Assembly (NCBI RefSeq): GCF_014207845.1
Contig: NZ_JACHLC010000001.1
Location: forward strand, 868,001-932,000
Reading direction: 5' to 3'
Source: Chryseobacterium shigense
GTDB lineage: Bacteria; Bacteroidota; Bacteroidia; Flavobacteriales; Weeksellaceae
DNA: 64,000 nt
The translations under genes and the position numbers were made by a program. The notes under the pieces were generated by a model, which worked only from the letters and a program-made list of their open reading frames with translations, did no database searches and had not been told where the DNA came from. This document shows positions 26,080 to 33,885 of the stretch, in pieces; position 1 is the first letter of the stretch, and each line of letters opens with the position of its first letter.

Positions 26080-26889
26080 ATGAAAATCAAATTCCAACAT
26101 ATCATTCAATTCTGCACAGCAGGGATAATGGTTTTTTCTGTGACAAATTGTGCCTCAAACAAAGCAGAATCTGGCAAAAAACTGATCTGGAGTGATGAAT
26201 TCAACGGAAAAGGCCTCCCGGATTCATCAAAATGGAATTATGATGTAGGAGGAGACGGATATGGAAATCAGGAAGCCCAGTTTTATACGAAAAGAAGACT
26301 TGAAAATGCCAGAATGGAAGACGGAAATCTTGTTATTGAAGCCAGAAAAGAAGACTGGGACAAGAATAAATATACTTCTGCAAGGCTTTTAACCAAAGGA
26401 AAGTTTTCTTTTCAATATGGAACAGTGGAAGTAAGAGCAAAATTACCGAAAGGCAAAGGAACATGGCCCGCCATATGGATGATGAGTGAAAATATGAAAG
26501 AATGGCCGGATGATGGCGAGCTGGATATTATGGAGCACGTCGGCTTTAATCAGGGGTATGTTCATGCCTCTGTTCACACAAAAAAATACAATCATATTGA
26601 AGGAACACAGAAAACAGATACGCTGATCGTAAAAGATGTAAGTGAAAAATTCCATGTGTATAAGGTGGACTGGACCCCGGAAAGAATAGATGTTTACATT
26701 GACGAGCAGAAGTTTTTTACTTATGAAAATAAAGAGAAAACCTATGAAGCATGGCCTTTTGACCAGCCTTATTATATTATTTTAAATCAGGCAGTAGGCG
26801 GTTTCTGGGGCGGAAAAGAAGGAATAGACGACAGTATATTTCCGCAAAAATTTTACATAGACTACGTAAGAGTTTATCAAAATAAATAA
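26080..26889 (+). CDS. GH16 endo-beta-1,3-glucanase (laminarinase)
   Basis: 269-residue retaining endoglucanase. The signal peptide ends near VTNC, a possible lipoprotein site. The catalytic signature E147-L-D149-I-M-E152-H-V-G has the form with an extra Met typical of beta-1,3-glucanases. Substrate-cleft tryptophans lie in GTWPAIWMM and NQAVGGFWGG. It should cut laminarin or the beta-1,3 backbone of fungal or yeast glucan into fragments for SusCD and GH3. It follows the GH3 gene after 382 bp holding a decayed frame and hairpins, so it may be a separate unit with the second GH30. Confidence 0.94.
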   Translation: MKIKFQHIIQFCTAGIMVFSVTNCASNKAESGKKLIWSDEFNGKGLPDSSKWNYDVGGDGYGNQEAQFYTKRRLENARMEDGNLVIEARKEDWDKNKYTSARLLTKGKFSFQYGTVEVRAKLPKGKGTWPAIWMMSENMKEWPDDGELDIMEHVGFNQGYVHASVHTKKYNHIEGTQKTDTLIVKDVSEKFHVYKVDWTPERIDVYIDEQKFFTYENKEKTYEAWPFDQPYYIILNQAVGGFWGGKEGIDDSIFPQKFYIDYVRVYQNK

Positions 26890-26931
26890 TGAAGAGAGGG
26901 CGGTTCCGTCCAAAAAACGAAAGAAAAAATT

Positions 26932-28371
26932 ATGAAAAAACTAATTGTGAGCTGTCTGACAGTAGGTGTATTTCTGAATGCCAATGCACAGAATTACTGG
27001 AAAAAGAATGCAGGAAGAACAGCAAAGGTTATTCTTACCAGCTCCACGACCAATGAAAAAATGGCGGATAAAGGGACTGTTAAGTTTGAAAAATTCGGAC
27101 AGCCTAAAGAAACAGACGCATGTATCTTTGTGGATCCGGATTTTAAATACCAGAAGCTGATCGGAATAGGCGGGGCTATCACTGATGCCTCCGCAGAAAC
27201 CTTTTATAAATTACCAAAGAACAAGCAGAAAGAAATTATAGAGGCATACTTTGGAAAAAACGGGTTAGGCTACACTGTAGTCCGTACCAATATGAACTCC
27301 TGTGATTTTTCCAGCGATTCTTATACCTATGTACAGGATAATGATACGGCTTTAAAAACCTTCAATATTGCCCATGACGAAAAGTATAAGATTCCTATGA
27401 TTAAGGAAGCACAGAAAGCCATTGGGAAAGACTTTACATTTTATTTTTCTCCGTGGAGCCCGCCGGCATGGATGAAATCCAATAAAAGCCTGCTTAAAGG
27501 AGGAAGACTGGAAAATCAGTACTACCAGACCTGGGCAGATTATTATATTAAATTCATCAAAGAATACGAAAAAAGAGGAATCAACATCTGGGGACTGACC
27601 ATTCAGAATGAGCCAATGGCTACACAAACCTGGGAATCCTGTATCTATTCAGCTGAGGAAGAAGGAGAGTTTCTTAAGAACAATTTAGGACCAACGCTCT
27701 GGAAAAACGGTTATAAAGACAAAAAAGTGATGATCTGGGATCACAACAGGGATCTTATTTACCAGAGAGCCACCACTACATTAAGCGATCCTGAAACTTC
27801 AAAATATGCATCAGGAATTGGCTATCACTGGTATGAAACCTGGAACAATAAAACCCAGCTTTTCGATAATTTATCAGAAACCCAGAGAGCATTTCCTGAC
27901 AAGTTCCTGGCATTCACGGAAGGATGTAAAGAGCAGTTCAATATGTCAAAAATTGATGATGTGAGTCTGGGAGAACTGTACGGAAGAAATATGCTGAACG
28001 ATTTTAACAAAGGAACGGCTTTATGGACAGATTGGAACGTTTTACTGGATGAAACGGGAGGTCCGAACCATGTCGGAAATTTCTGTTTTGCCCCGATTAT
28101 TGCGGATACCAAGACAGGAGAAGTACATTATACCTATGAATATTATTACGTAGGGCATGTTTCAAAATTTATCAAACCCAATGCTCAGAGAATCGGAAGC
28201 TCTTCCAACAGAGCCGCTCTTACATCTACTTCTTTCATGAACGAAAACGGCCAGCTGGTCACCGTAATTATGAATGATTCTGAAAATGATATTGAAACCA
28301 ATCTCTGGATTGAAGGAATGTCTGCAAAACTATCTGCACCTGCACATTCCATTCAGACTGTTATCCTGTAA
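26932..28371 (+). CDS. GH30 glycoside hydrolase (second copy)
   Basis: 479 residues with signal peptide MKKLIVSCLTVGVFLNANAQ. The barrel has LIGIGGAITDASAETF, SPWSPPAWMKSNKSL, acid/base Glu227 in TIQNEP and nucleophile Glu330 in AFTEGCKE; a C-terminal beta sandwich ends SAPAHSIQTVIL. It follows the glucosylceramidase-like GH30 pattern more closely than the copy at 22035 and lacks an evident lipobox. Two different GH30 enzymes suggest separate positions of attack (surface versus periplasm) or separate linkages, likely beta-1,6 branches. It is 42 bp after GH16; the strong hairpin at 28399 ends the locus. Confidence 0.92.
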   Translation: MKKLIVSCLTVGVFLNANAQNYWKKNAGRTAKVILTSSTTNEKMADKGTVKFEKFGQPKETDACIFVDPDFKYQKLIGIGGAITDASAETFYKLPKNKQKEIIEAYFGKNGLGYTVVRTNMNSCDFSSDSYTYVQDNDTALKTFNIAHDEKYKIPMIKEAQKAIGKDFTFYFSPWSPPAWMKSNKSLLKGGRLENQYYQTWADYYIKFIKEYEKRGINIWGLTIQNEPMATQTWESCIYSAEEEGEFLKNNLGPTLWKNGYKDKKVMIWDHNRDLIYQRATTTLSDPETSKYASGIGYHWYETWNNKTQLFDNLSETQRAFPDKFLAFTEGCKEQFNMSKIDDVSLGELYGRNMLNDFNKGTALWTDWNVLLDETGGPNHVGNFCFAPIIADTKTGEVHYTYEYYYVGHVSKFIKPNAQRIGSSSNRAALTSTSFMNENGQLVTVIMNDSENDIETNLWIEGMSAKLSAPAHSIQTVIL

Positions 28372-28398
28372 CTTCATATTGATTATTATTTTAATAGG

Positions 28399-28435
28399 AC
28401 CGGCGGCCTCGAAGAGGCCGCCGGTTTATTTTTTA
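28399..28435 (+). terminator. Terminator closing the glucan locus
   Basis: ACCGGCGGCCTC and GAGGCCGCCGGT form a perfect 12-bp stem with a GAA loop, followed by a T-rich run. It lies between convergent GH30 and fabI. Confidence 0.85.
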
Positions 28436-28457
28436 CAATATATTTTAAATGCTGTTA

Positions 28458-29267
28458 TTATTCAACATCATATTTGCTGATTACTTTCTGGGTAACTCCC
28501 GAGCTGCTGAAACCACCGTCATGGAAAAGATTCTGCATGGTCACTTTCTTGGTAAGATCAGAGAAAAGGGTTACACAATAATCTGCACATTCAAGGGCTG
28601 TGGCATTTCCTAGCGGAGACATATCTTCTGCATACCCAAGGAAGCCTCCGAAACCTTTCACACCACTACCTGCGGTAGTAACTGTAGGAGACTGGGAAAC
28701 TGTGTTAACACGTACTTTTCTTTCGCCCCAATAGTTTCCGAAAGTTCTTGCAATACTTTCCAGATAAGCTTTGTTATCAGACATATCATTATAGTCAGGG
28801 AAAGTTCTTTGAGCCGCGATATAGGTAAGTGCCAAAATACTTCCCCATTCATTCATACAGTCTTTTTCCCACGCCACTCTCATTACTTTGTGGAAAGAAA
28901 CGGCCGAAATATCCCAACCTTTTTCCAACCAGTCATAATTCATTTCTGTATAATGTTTTCCTTTTCTCACGTTGACAGACATCCCGATAGAGTGAAGGAT
29001 AAAATCAATTTTTCCAAATTTTGCAACAGCGGCATCAAAAAGTTTTTCCAGATCTTCTATAGAGGTTGCATCCGCACCTATCACTTCAGAACCTGTTTTT
29101 TCTGCTAAACCATTAAGTTCTCCCATTCTCAAAGCAATAGGGGCATTTGATAAGATAAATTCAGCACCTTCTTCATGACATCTTTCCGCAACTTTCCATG
29201 CGATTGATTGCTCATTAAGGGCTCCAAAAATAATTCCCTTTTTGCCTTTAAGTAAACCGTATGACAT
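28458..29267 (-). CDS. fabI: Enoyl-ACP reductase (NADH)
   Basis: Last step of each fatty-acid elongation cycle. 269 residues, the usual FabI length. Seen: the nucleotide motif GIIFGALNEQSIAWKVAE, the LHSIGMS segment, and the catalytic pair Tyr159-x6-Lys166 in DYNDMSDNKAYLE. The loop before the substrate helix includes SQSPTVTTAGSGVKGF. This is the FabI target class of triclosan-type inhibitors; sensitivity is not readable here. A -7 element lies 24 bp ahead. Confidence 0.96.
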   Translation of the reverse strand: MSYGLLKGKKGIIFGALNEQSIAWKVAERCHEEGAEFILSNAPIALRMGELNGLAEKTGSEVIGADATSIEDLEKLFDAAVAKFGKIDFILHSIGMSVNVRKGKHYTEMNYDWLEKGWDISAVSFHKVMRVAWEKDCMNEWGSILALTYIAAQRTFPDYNDMSDNKAYLESIARTFGNYWGERKVRVNTVSQSPTVTTAGSGVKGFGGFLGYAEDMSPLGNATALECADYCVTLFSDLTKKVTMQNLFHDGGFSSSGVTQKVISKYDVE

Positions 29268-29291
29268 AATTTTTTAATGTTTATTTGAATA

Positions 29292-29299
29292 CAAATGTA
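29292..29299 (-). promoter_or_regulatory. -7 promoter element of fabI
   Basis: TACATTTG on the minus strand matches TAnnTTTG, 24 bp ahead of the fabI ATG. Confidence 0.5.
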
Positions 29300-29326
29300 G
29301 CAATAATTTGTGTTTGCGACATAATA

Positions 29327-29360
29327 AAAATGGAGCCTTATTGATTTAAGACTCCATTTT
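29327..29360 (-). terminator. Terminator of the LEA-like gene
   Basis: On the minus strand AAAATGGAGTCTTA pairs with TAAGGCTCCATTTT (one G-T pair) around six bases and continues into T residues. Confidence 0.75.
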
Positions 29361-29387
29361 CTTGAAAATATTTATATGACTGAAATT

Positions 29388-29687
29388 TTAATTGGTTTTC
29401 TTATTCCATTCTGCTTTTACATCCTCTGCTGCATCTTTGGTTTTTTCCCATGCTTCGCTTGCTTTATCTTTAATATCATCCCACGCATCAGAAGCATTGT
29501 TTTTTACTTTTTCAAACCAGTCTTCCTGCTGCGCTTCCTCATCTTTGTTTCTTTTTTCGTTGATATAGTCTTTAGCTCTGTCTGCAAGGTCTTCAATTTT
29601 CCATTTTGCATTGTCTGCCGCATTTTTCAAAGAATTTTCTGTGTTATTTACTGCATTTTCCGCTTTGTTGTATTCTGAATTGTTCAT
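29388..29687 (-). CDS. LEA/YtxH-like amphipathic helical stress protein
   Basis: 99 residues from the ATG at 29687; the frame opens further upstream, but the extra residues are hydrophobic and precede no start signal. The protein is nearly all charged helix with Ala, Lys, Asp, Glu and regularly placed Trp (KNNASDAWDDIKDKASEAWE, KTKDAAEDVKAEWN). Its roughly 11-residue repeats recall group 3 LEA proteins and YtxH/CsbD-type general stress proteins. No signal peptide. A desiccation or osmotic-stress role is inferred only from composition. Monocistronic with its own terminator. Confidence 0.78.
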   Translation of the reverse strand: MNNSEYNKAENAVNNTENSLKNAADNAKWKIEDLADRAKDYINEKRNKDEEAQQEDWFEKVKNNASDAWDDIKDKASEAWEKTKDAAEDVKAEWNKKTN

Positions 29688-29829
29688 AATATATAATATT
29701 TTAATTGTTGTGTACCAGTAAATAAACAATAACCATTCCTAAAAACTATGGCCACTGTTAAACTTTTCTTAATCTTTTGTTATACTTTTCCAAATCAGTA
29801 TTATCTTTAAATAATTAAAATGTATTGCA

Positions 29830-30387
29830 ATGGAAAAAATACGATGCGGCTGGTGCGAAAAAGATGATCTCTACAGAAAATACCATGATGAAGAATGGGG
29901 AAGGCCTATCTATGATGATGAAACTATTTTTGAATTTCTTATTCTTGAAAGCTTTCAGGCAGGACTGAGCTGGTATACCATTCTTGCTAAAAGAGAGAAC
30001 TTCAAAAAAGCCTTTGATAATTTTAATTATAAGAAAATTGCGGCTTACACGGAAGAGAAAATGGAAGAGCTTATGAACGATCCCGGAATTATAAGGAACC
30101 GGCTTAAGATAAAAGCTACGGTAACCAATGCCCAGAAGTTTCAGGAGATACAGAAAGAGTTTGGGAGCTTTTCAAAATATATCTGGGGCTTTGTAGGAGG
30201 AGAACCATTGGATAATAGTCCTCAGAAGTTAAGTGATGTTCCGGCTGTAACGGATATTTCAGATGCTTTGTCTAAAGATCTTAAAAAAAGAGGTTTTAAA
30301 TTTATGGGATCCACGGTGGTGTACGCTCATATGCAGGCAACCGGAATGGTGAATGACCATATTGCAAGCTGCTTTATCAGGCAGTGA
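29830..30387 (+). CDS. tag: DNA-3-methyladenine glycosylase I
   Basis: Base-excision-repair glycosylase removing 3-methyladenine. 185 residues, the family length. The zinc-snap ligands of Tag are visible: Cys6 (in RCGWCEKD), His19 (KYHDEEWG), His177 and Cys181 (NDHIASCF). The helix-hairpin-helix core and the pocket glutamate lie in FEFLILESFQAGLSWYTIL. No neighbour on the same strand; probably its own promoter in the AT-rich 29688-29829 region. Confidence 0.96.
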   Translation: MEKIRCGWCEKDDLYRKYHDEEWGRPIYDDETIFEFLILESFQAGLSWYTILAKRENFKKAFDNFNYKKIAAYTEEKMEELMNDPGIIRNRLKIKATVTNAQKFQEIQKEFGSFSKYIWGFVGGEPLDNSPQKLSDVPAVTDISDALSKDLKKRGFKFMGSTVVYAHMQATGMVNDHIASCFIRQ

Positions 30388-30400
30388 AGTTTAAATTATT

Positions 30401-31282
30401 TTAGTTCTGATCCATGGTTCCTAATTTCATATGTATCAGATAGGCCAGATGGTCGTGTAGTTTTTCAGTAAAATGAAGTTCTGCATTATTTATTTTAGAA
30501 GTTGATTTTTGGAAACTGTATTTTATTTTTATACTGAATTTAAAACAGTCGATAGAGAATTCAGGCTTATTTTCATAGATCTTTTTCAGATAATTTTTGA
30601 TCAATTCATCTTTGTTATTAAGAACAGAATGCAGTTCTACAGAAAGTACGTCACTTTCTTCATCAACTTTAACCAGTTTTAGCTGGTAATTATAATTCAT
30701 TCCGTCAATCAGTCTGGAATGAATATTCAATGGACCTGATAAAAAGATGAAATGCTCATTGGGAGGAAATATAAGGCTGTAGATTTCCGGCAGCAGAAGA
30801 ATGTATTGCAGATTTTTCTTTAGTCCCGTATCAAAGTCCTTCAATCCTTTTTCATAATTGGAAATGAATTTAATCTGGTCTTTTTCTTCCGGGAAAACGG
30901 AGGCCAATTTGTTTTGTTTCCATGATTCCCAGTCTTTCCGGAGGTCATCTTTATTTTCAACAGACAGAATTTTTCCGTCAAGGTTTCTTTTAATATAAAG
31001 ATTGCGGGAGATGTCTGAAAGGGCAAGGCTCTGCAATAAAAAAGGCTTCATGATATGATCTTCCGTATCTCCGCTAATGCTAAGAAGTTTTATCGTATTG
31101 AAAACAGAGGTTTCATCCTTTTCCTGTTCAAGAACAACCTCTGAAGTGGTTTTTAAAGAAATAGGAGGGTTTTCCTGACCCATCAGAAAGGTGTTTTCAA
31201 TATTCAGGATATATTCCTGAGAGAATTTTTCCAGTTGGAGAAGGGGGATATTCTCCCCGAATATAAATTTTGAAATACTCAT
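30401..31282 (-). CDS. Unknown protein of the type VI effector island
   Basis: 293 residues from the ATG at 31282, chosen because it begins two bases after the stop of the broken upstream gene (TAA-A-ATG). No signal peptide and no recognised domain. It is rich in Leu, Lys and Glu with a mixed alpha/beta look; FPPNEHFIFLSGPLNIHSR and a C-terminal KLHDHLAYLIHMKLG stand out. As last gene of the vgrG-toxin-immunity series it may be another immunity protein, an effector adaptor or cargo. Nothing in the sequence separates these. Confidence 0.65.
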   Translation of the reverse strand: MSISKFIFGENIPLLQLEKFSQEYILNIENTFLMGQENPPISLKTTSEVVLEQEKDETSVFNTIKLLSISGDTEDHIMKPFLLQSLALSDISRNLYIKRNLDGKILSVENKDDLRKDWESWKQNKLASVFPEEKDQIKFISNYEKGLKDFDTGLKKNLQYILLLPEIYSLIFPPNEHFIFLSGPLNIHSRLIDGMNYNYQLKLVKVDEESDVLSVELHSVLNNKDELIKNYLKKIYENKPEFSIDCFKFSIKIKYSFQKSTSKINNAELHFTEKLHDHLAYLIHMKLGTMDQN

Positions 31283-31283
31283 T

Positions 31284-31486
31284 TTATACTTTATGTTTCG
31301 TTTCAACACTTTTTAGTTTTTCAGTAACAATATAGCAAGGGTGGCATTCCATTAAATCATCTCCCAGCCAATCTTCAAGCTGTATATGTAATTTATAACT
31401 GTTAAAAATGGAGGTTTTTTTTCCAGAAATTCAGTTTTTTCGCCTAGTCCAACTATTACTTCAGGTTCTATAATGTGATATTTCAT
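31284..31486 (-). pseudogene. Frameshifted, truncated immunity-like gene
   Basis: An ATG at 31486 starts MKYHIIEPEVIVGLGEKTEF, then a run of eight A (T8 at 31415-31422 on the plus strand) throws the frame off and it stops after about 44 codons. With one more A the frame reads on through KTSIFNSYKLHIQLEDWLGD and MECHPCYIVTEKLKSVE to TAA at 31284. The W-L-G-D-D-L..E..PC-Y-I-V pattern recalls immunity proteins of polymorphic toxins (Imm11/DUF1629-like, named from memory). Even repaired it has only about 68 residues, shorter than that family. A sequencing error or slippage-based switching cannot be excluded. Confidence 0.7.
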
Positions 31487-31494
31487 TTTAGTTT

Positions 31495-32247
31495 CTAATT
31501 ACCAGTATTTTCAGGAAGTTTAATTCCTTCGGCTAATTCTCCTTCTTTCCAGCGCTTCATTCTAAAAATACTCTCCCATTCACCAAATTCCGGATAAGGC
31601 TCCCAATTGCTTTCAACATTTACAGGAGATTCGGCAATATATTTTTCTGTTAAAGCATCTCCTCTCACATCAAATATTTTTGTTACTTCCAAATAACCTG
31701 CAGGTGTAAAGGCATAGGAGATATAATCTTTATTTTGCCATCTTTCATCTATCATTTCTTCAGGATATATAAAAACCTCAAGTTCTACCAAAAATAGATT
31801 ATCATTTTTGAAACGATTTTTAAATTCTTCACTATCAACCGAAATATCATCATTCTGAAAAGAATACTGCATATAAACCCTATTATATTCGTCAATAAAA
31901 CAAACAGTTGCAAAAGCTCCACCTATATCCAAGTATGCGTAAGGTTGTTCTGTAGTTTCCAATAATGCTGTTACATTAAATATACGGGCAATTTCATCTA
32001 CTTTGTCGTTAAAAGTATCCAAATTTTTTAGTGAAAATTCTCCCTGCCACATTCTTTGCATAAAATCTTTATTAGCAGAATAGGCATATTTTGCCCAAGT
32101 CTTCACATCCTGTGTCTTTTCTGTTAACATCTTTTTAGGCATTTTTGATTTATAAAACCTCTGATAATATTTAATGGTAACCTCTTCAGATTGTAATTTA
32201 TAATAGCTTCTATTCCAATTTTGATAAATATATTTTAGTTTTTGCAT
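31495..32247 (-). CDS. Candidate immunity protein for the adjacent toxin
   Basis: 250 residues from ATG 32247, 17 bp after the toxin stop; a TTG start at 32271 overlapping the toxin end is possible but less likely. No signal peptide. It is acidic and rich in aromatic residues (EQPYAYLDIGGAFATVCFID, EYNRVYMQYSFQNDD, YPEFGEWESIFRMKRW), as cytosolic immunity proteins often are. No family recognised. The role is inferred from its position right behind a HINT toxin with tight coupling. Confidence 0.65.
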   Translation of the reverse strand: MQKLKYIYQNWNRSYYKLQSEEVTIKYYQRFYKSKMPKKMLTEKTQDVKTWAKYAYSANKDFMQRMWQGEFSLKNLDTFNDKVDEIARIFNVTALLETTEQPYAYLDIGGAFATVCFIDEYNRVYMQYSFQNDDISVDSEEFKNRFKNDNLFLVELEVFIYPEEMIDERWQNKDYISYAFTPAGYLEVTKIFDVRGDALTEKYIAESPVNVESNWEPYPEFGEWESIFRMKRWKEGELAEGIKLPENTGN

Positions 32248-32264
32248 TGAGCTTATAATTTTAA

Positions 32265-33869
32265 TTACCAATTTTTTAACATATCCATAGTTACATCTTT
32301 TACTTCTTGAATAGCTACTCCTGCTTCTTCGGCATAATCTTTAATAGATTGAGGAATTGGAGTATCTTGTTTAGGTATTTGAAGTATTTTATCTCCTTTT
32401 AATGTTTGAGATCCCGCTCTTTCAGCATTTTGAATACCTTTCCCAGCATATTTTTCAGCAATCTCATCAATATATTTTTTTGCTGTTTGCTCTGAAATAT
32501 CAGCTAGTTGTGTGGCTTTTCTACTAATAACTTCCCCTCCTCCTTTTAAAAAAGAATCAACTCTTCCTTTCATTCCTAATGTCCATAACTCATGAACATA
32601 GTTACTGCCCATTTTCTTTGCCATTACCTGGTTAAATTTTATTCCTCTTAATATATCTTGAGCATATTTGAAACCATCTTGTGCTAGTTTGGTCAAGCAT
32701 CTACCAGCATTATGTACCAGCCACGCAAGCATACCTACAAAATATGTATGAAAGTTGGCTACCGTAAAGTTATAAACTTTTTTAGGTTCATAGTTGTATT
32801 CAATCTTTTCAATTGTGATTTTATTCTGGTCTTTGGTTATAATTTTTCCCCCGGCTTCAAGTTCAGATGCATCTTTCCATCCGTTGTCAGTGTAAAAAGG
32901 ATGTATAGCCGTTGTCTCAATTACCTCAGCTTCCGTGTAGATGGTAACAGTATGATCACTTTCGTTTACCATCAGATCAACGACAGGCTGTAATGCAACA
33001 GTATGTGAGTCTTCATCATAAGCCCAGACCATATCTCCAATACTAATGTCTTCAATATTTTTAATTCCATGTTCGGTGTGTACAGGTGTGCCTGCTGGAA
33101 AACAGGCAAAAACACAGGTTTTAAGCAGTTTTTTGGCTACATCGTCTATGCTTTTCTTTAATGCTTCTTTACTCAGTTTTTTCAAAGCCGCTTTTCCCAT
33201 CTGCTGTAAAGCCTCTTTAGAAACTGCTTTGGCTCCTGCTTTTATAGCTCCTTTTATTCCTGCTTTAGCTCCCTGCATGGCCACTGTTCCTGTTCCGAAA
33301 GAAACAACGCCTACAGCTATGGAGGCTACGTCCCAGATAAGGAAGCCTGCATTCATCGCTGCGCCCCAGCCGTCACCGGTCTGTATATCGTTAATAAGAT
33401 CCCGTCCGCTTCCCCAGACAGGAATCATACCTTCTACAAGACCGGCTTCACCTACACTGTCGCCCTGTCCGCTGTCATCAAGTTCACGCTGTGCCTGATC
33501 CTGCATATCTTTTACCTCCTGGGCGGCATCGGCTGGGAGCGGAACCTGTCCGCTGGTCATAAATTCTATTTTTCCACCTACCGGGCACTGGCAGGTGCTT
33601 TTTCCGATAAGGGAATGGATTCCGTTTATTTTCACCTGCCAGGTATCCTGCCATGTCATGGGAACGGTGGTCGGTGTACATGGCCCTCCACTTATTTTAC
33701 AGATCTTAAAGGAGGGTATATTGATAAGTGGAGCAGCATCCTTATTAGTAGCAACCAGACAACCATGAATCTTAACTTTGGTATTAAAGGTTGGCTTAAA
33801 AAAGTCGGGTGCGGCGCCCTGGTCACACATCATTAAGGCTTTAAGGGTTATGTATTCTAATTCATCCAT
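32265..33869 (-). CDS. Polymorphic toxin: PAAR-like (DUF4280) + HINT + C-terminal toxin
   Basis: 534-residue type VI effector. Residues about 8-110 are a DUF4280 PAAR-like domain (ALMMCDQGAAPDFFKP, GGPCTPTTVPMTWQDTW, CQCPVGGKIEFMTSGQ) that should cap the VgrG spike. Residues 140-250 hold glycine/alanine-rich hydrophobic helices. A HINT domain starts at Cys256 (CFPAGTPVHTEHG), includes TTAIHPFYT and ends WLVHN at 387; it should self-cleave and free the last 145 residues. That toxin part (GRVDSF with Asp438, GEVISRKATQLADI with Glu446 and Lys451, GDKILQIPKQ, TPIPQSI) resembles restriction-endonuclease-fold toxins, so DNase activity is likely. It follows vgrG by 16 bp. Confidence 0.87.
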   Translation of the reverse strand: MDELEYITLKALMMCDQGAAPDFFKPTFNTKVKIHGCLVATNKDAAPLINIPSFKICKISGGPCTPTTVPMTWQDTWQVKINGIHSLIGKSTCQCPVGGKIEFMTSGQVPLPADAAQEVKDMQDQAQRELDDSGQGDSVGEAGLVEGMIPVWGSGRDLINDIQTGDGWGAAMNAGFLIWDVASIAVGVVSFGTGTVAMQGAKAGIKGAIKAGAKAVSKEALQQMGKAALKKLSKEALKKSIDDVAKKLLKTCVFACFPAGTPVHTEHGIKNIEDISIGDMVWAYDEDSHTVALQPVVDLMVNESDHTVTIYTEAEVIETTAIHPFYTDNGWKDASELEAGGKIITKDQNKITIEKIEYNYEPKKVYNFTVANFHTYFVGMLAWLVHNAGRCLTKLAQDGFKYAQDILRGIKFNQVMAKKMGSNYVHELWTLGMKGRVDSFLKGGGEVISRKATQLADISEQTAKKYIDEIAEKYAGKGIQNAERAGSQTLKGDKILQIPKQDTPIPQSIKDYAEEAGVAIQEVKDVTMDMLKNW

Positions 33870-33885
33870 GATCTGTTATTTAGAA

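Noticed and set aside
17781..28371. Mobile-element origin of the glucan locus.
   Set aside because: No integrase, tRNA or flanking direct repeats seen; composition differs only mildly and cannot be judged by eye.
33046..33498. A 150-codon frame antisense to the toxin gene.
   Set aside because: Ser/Ala/Pro-rich mirror of the Ala/Lys-rich helices of the toxin; no start signal.
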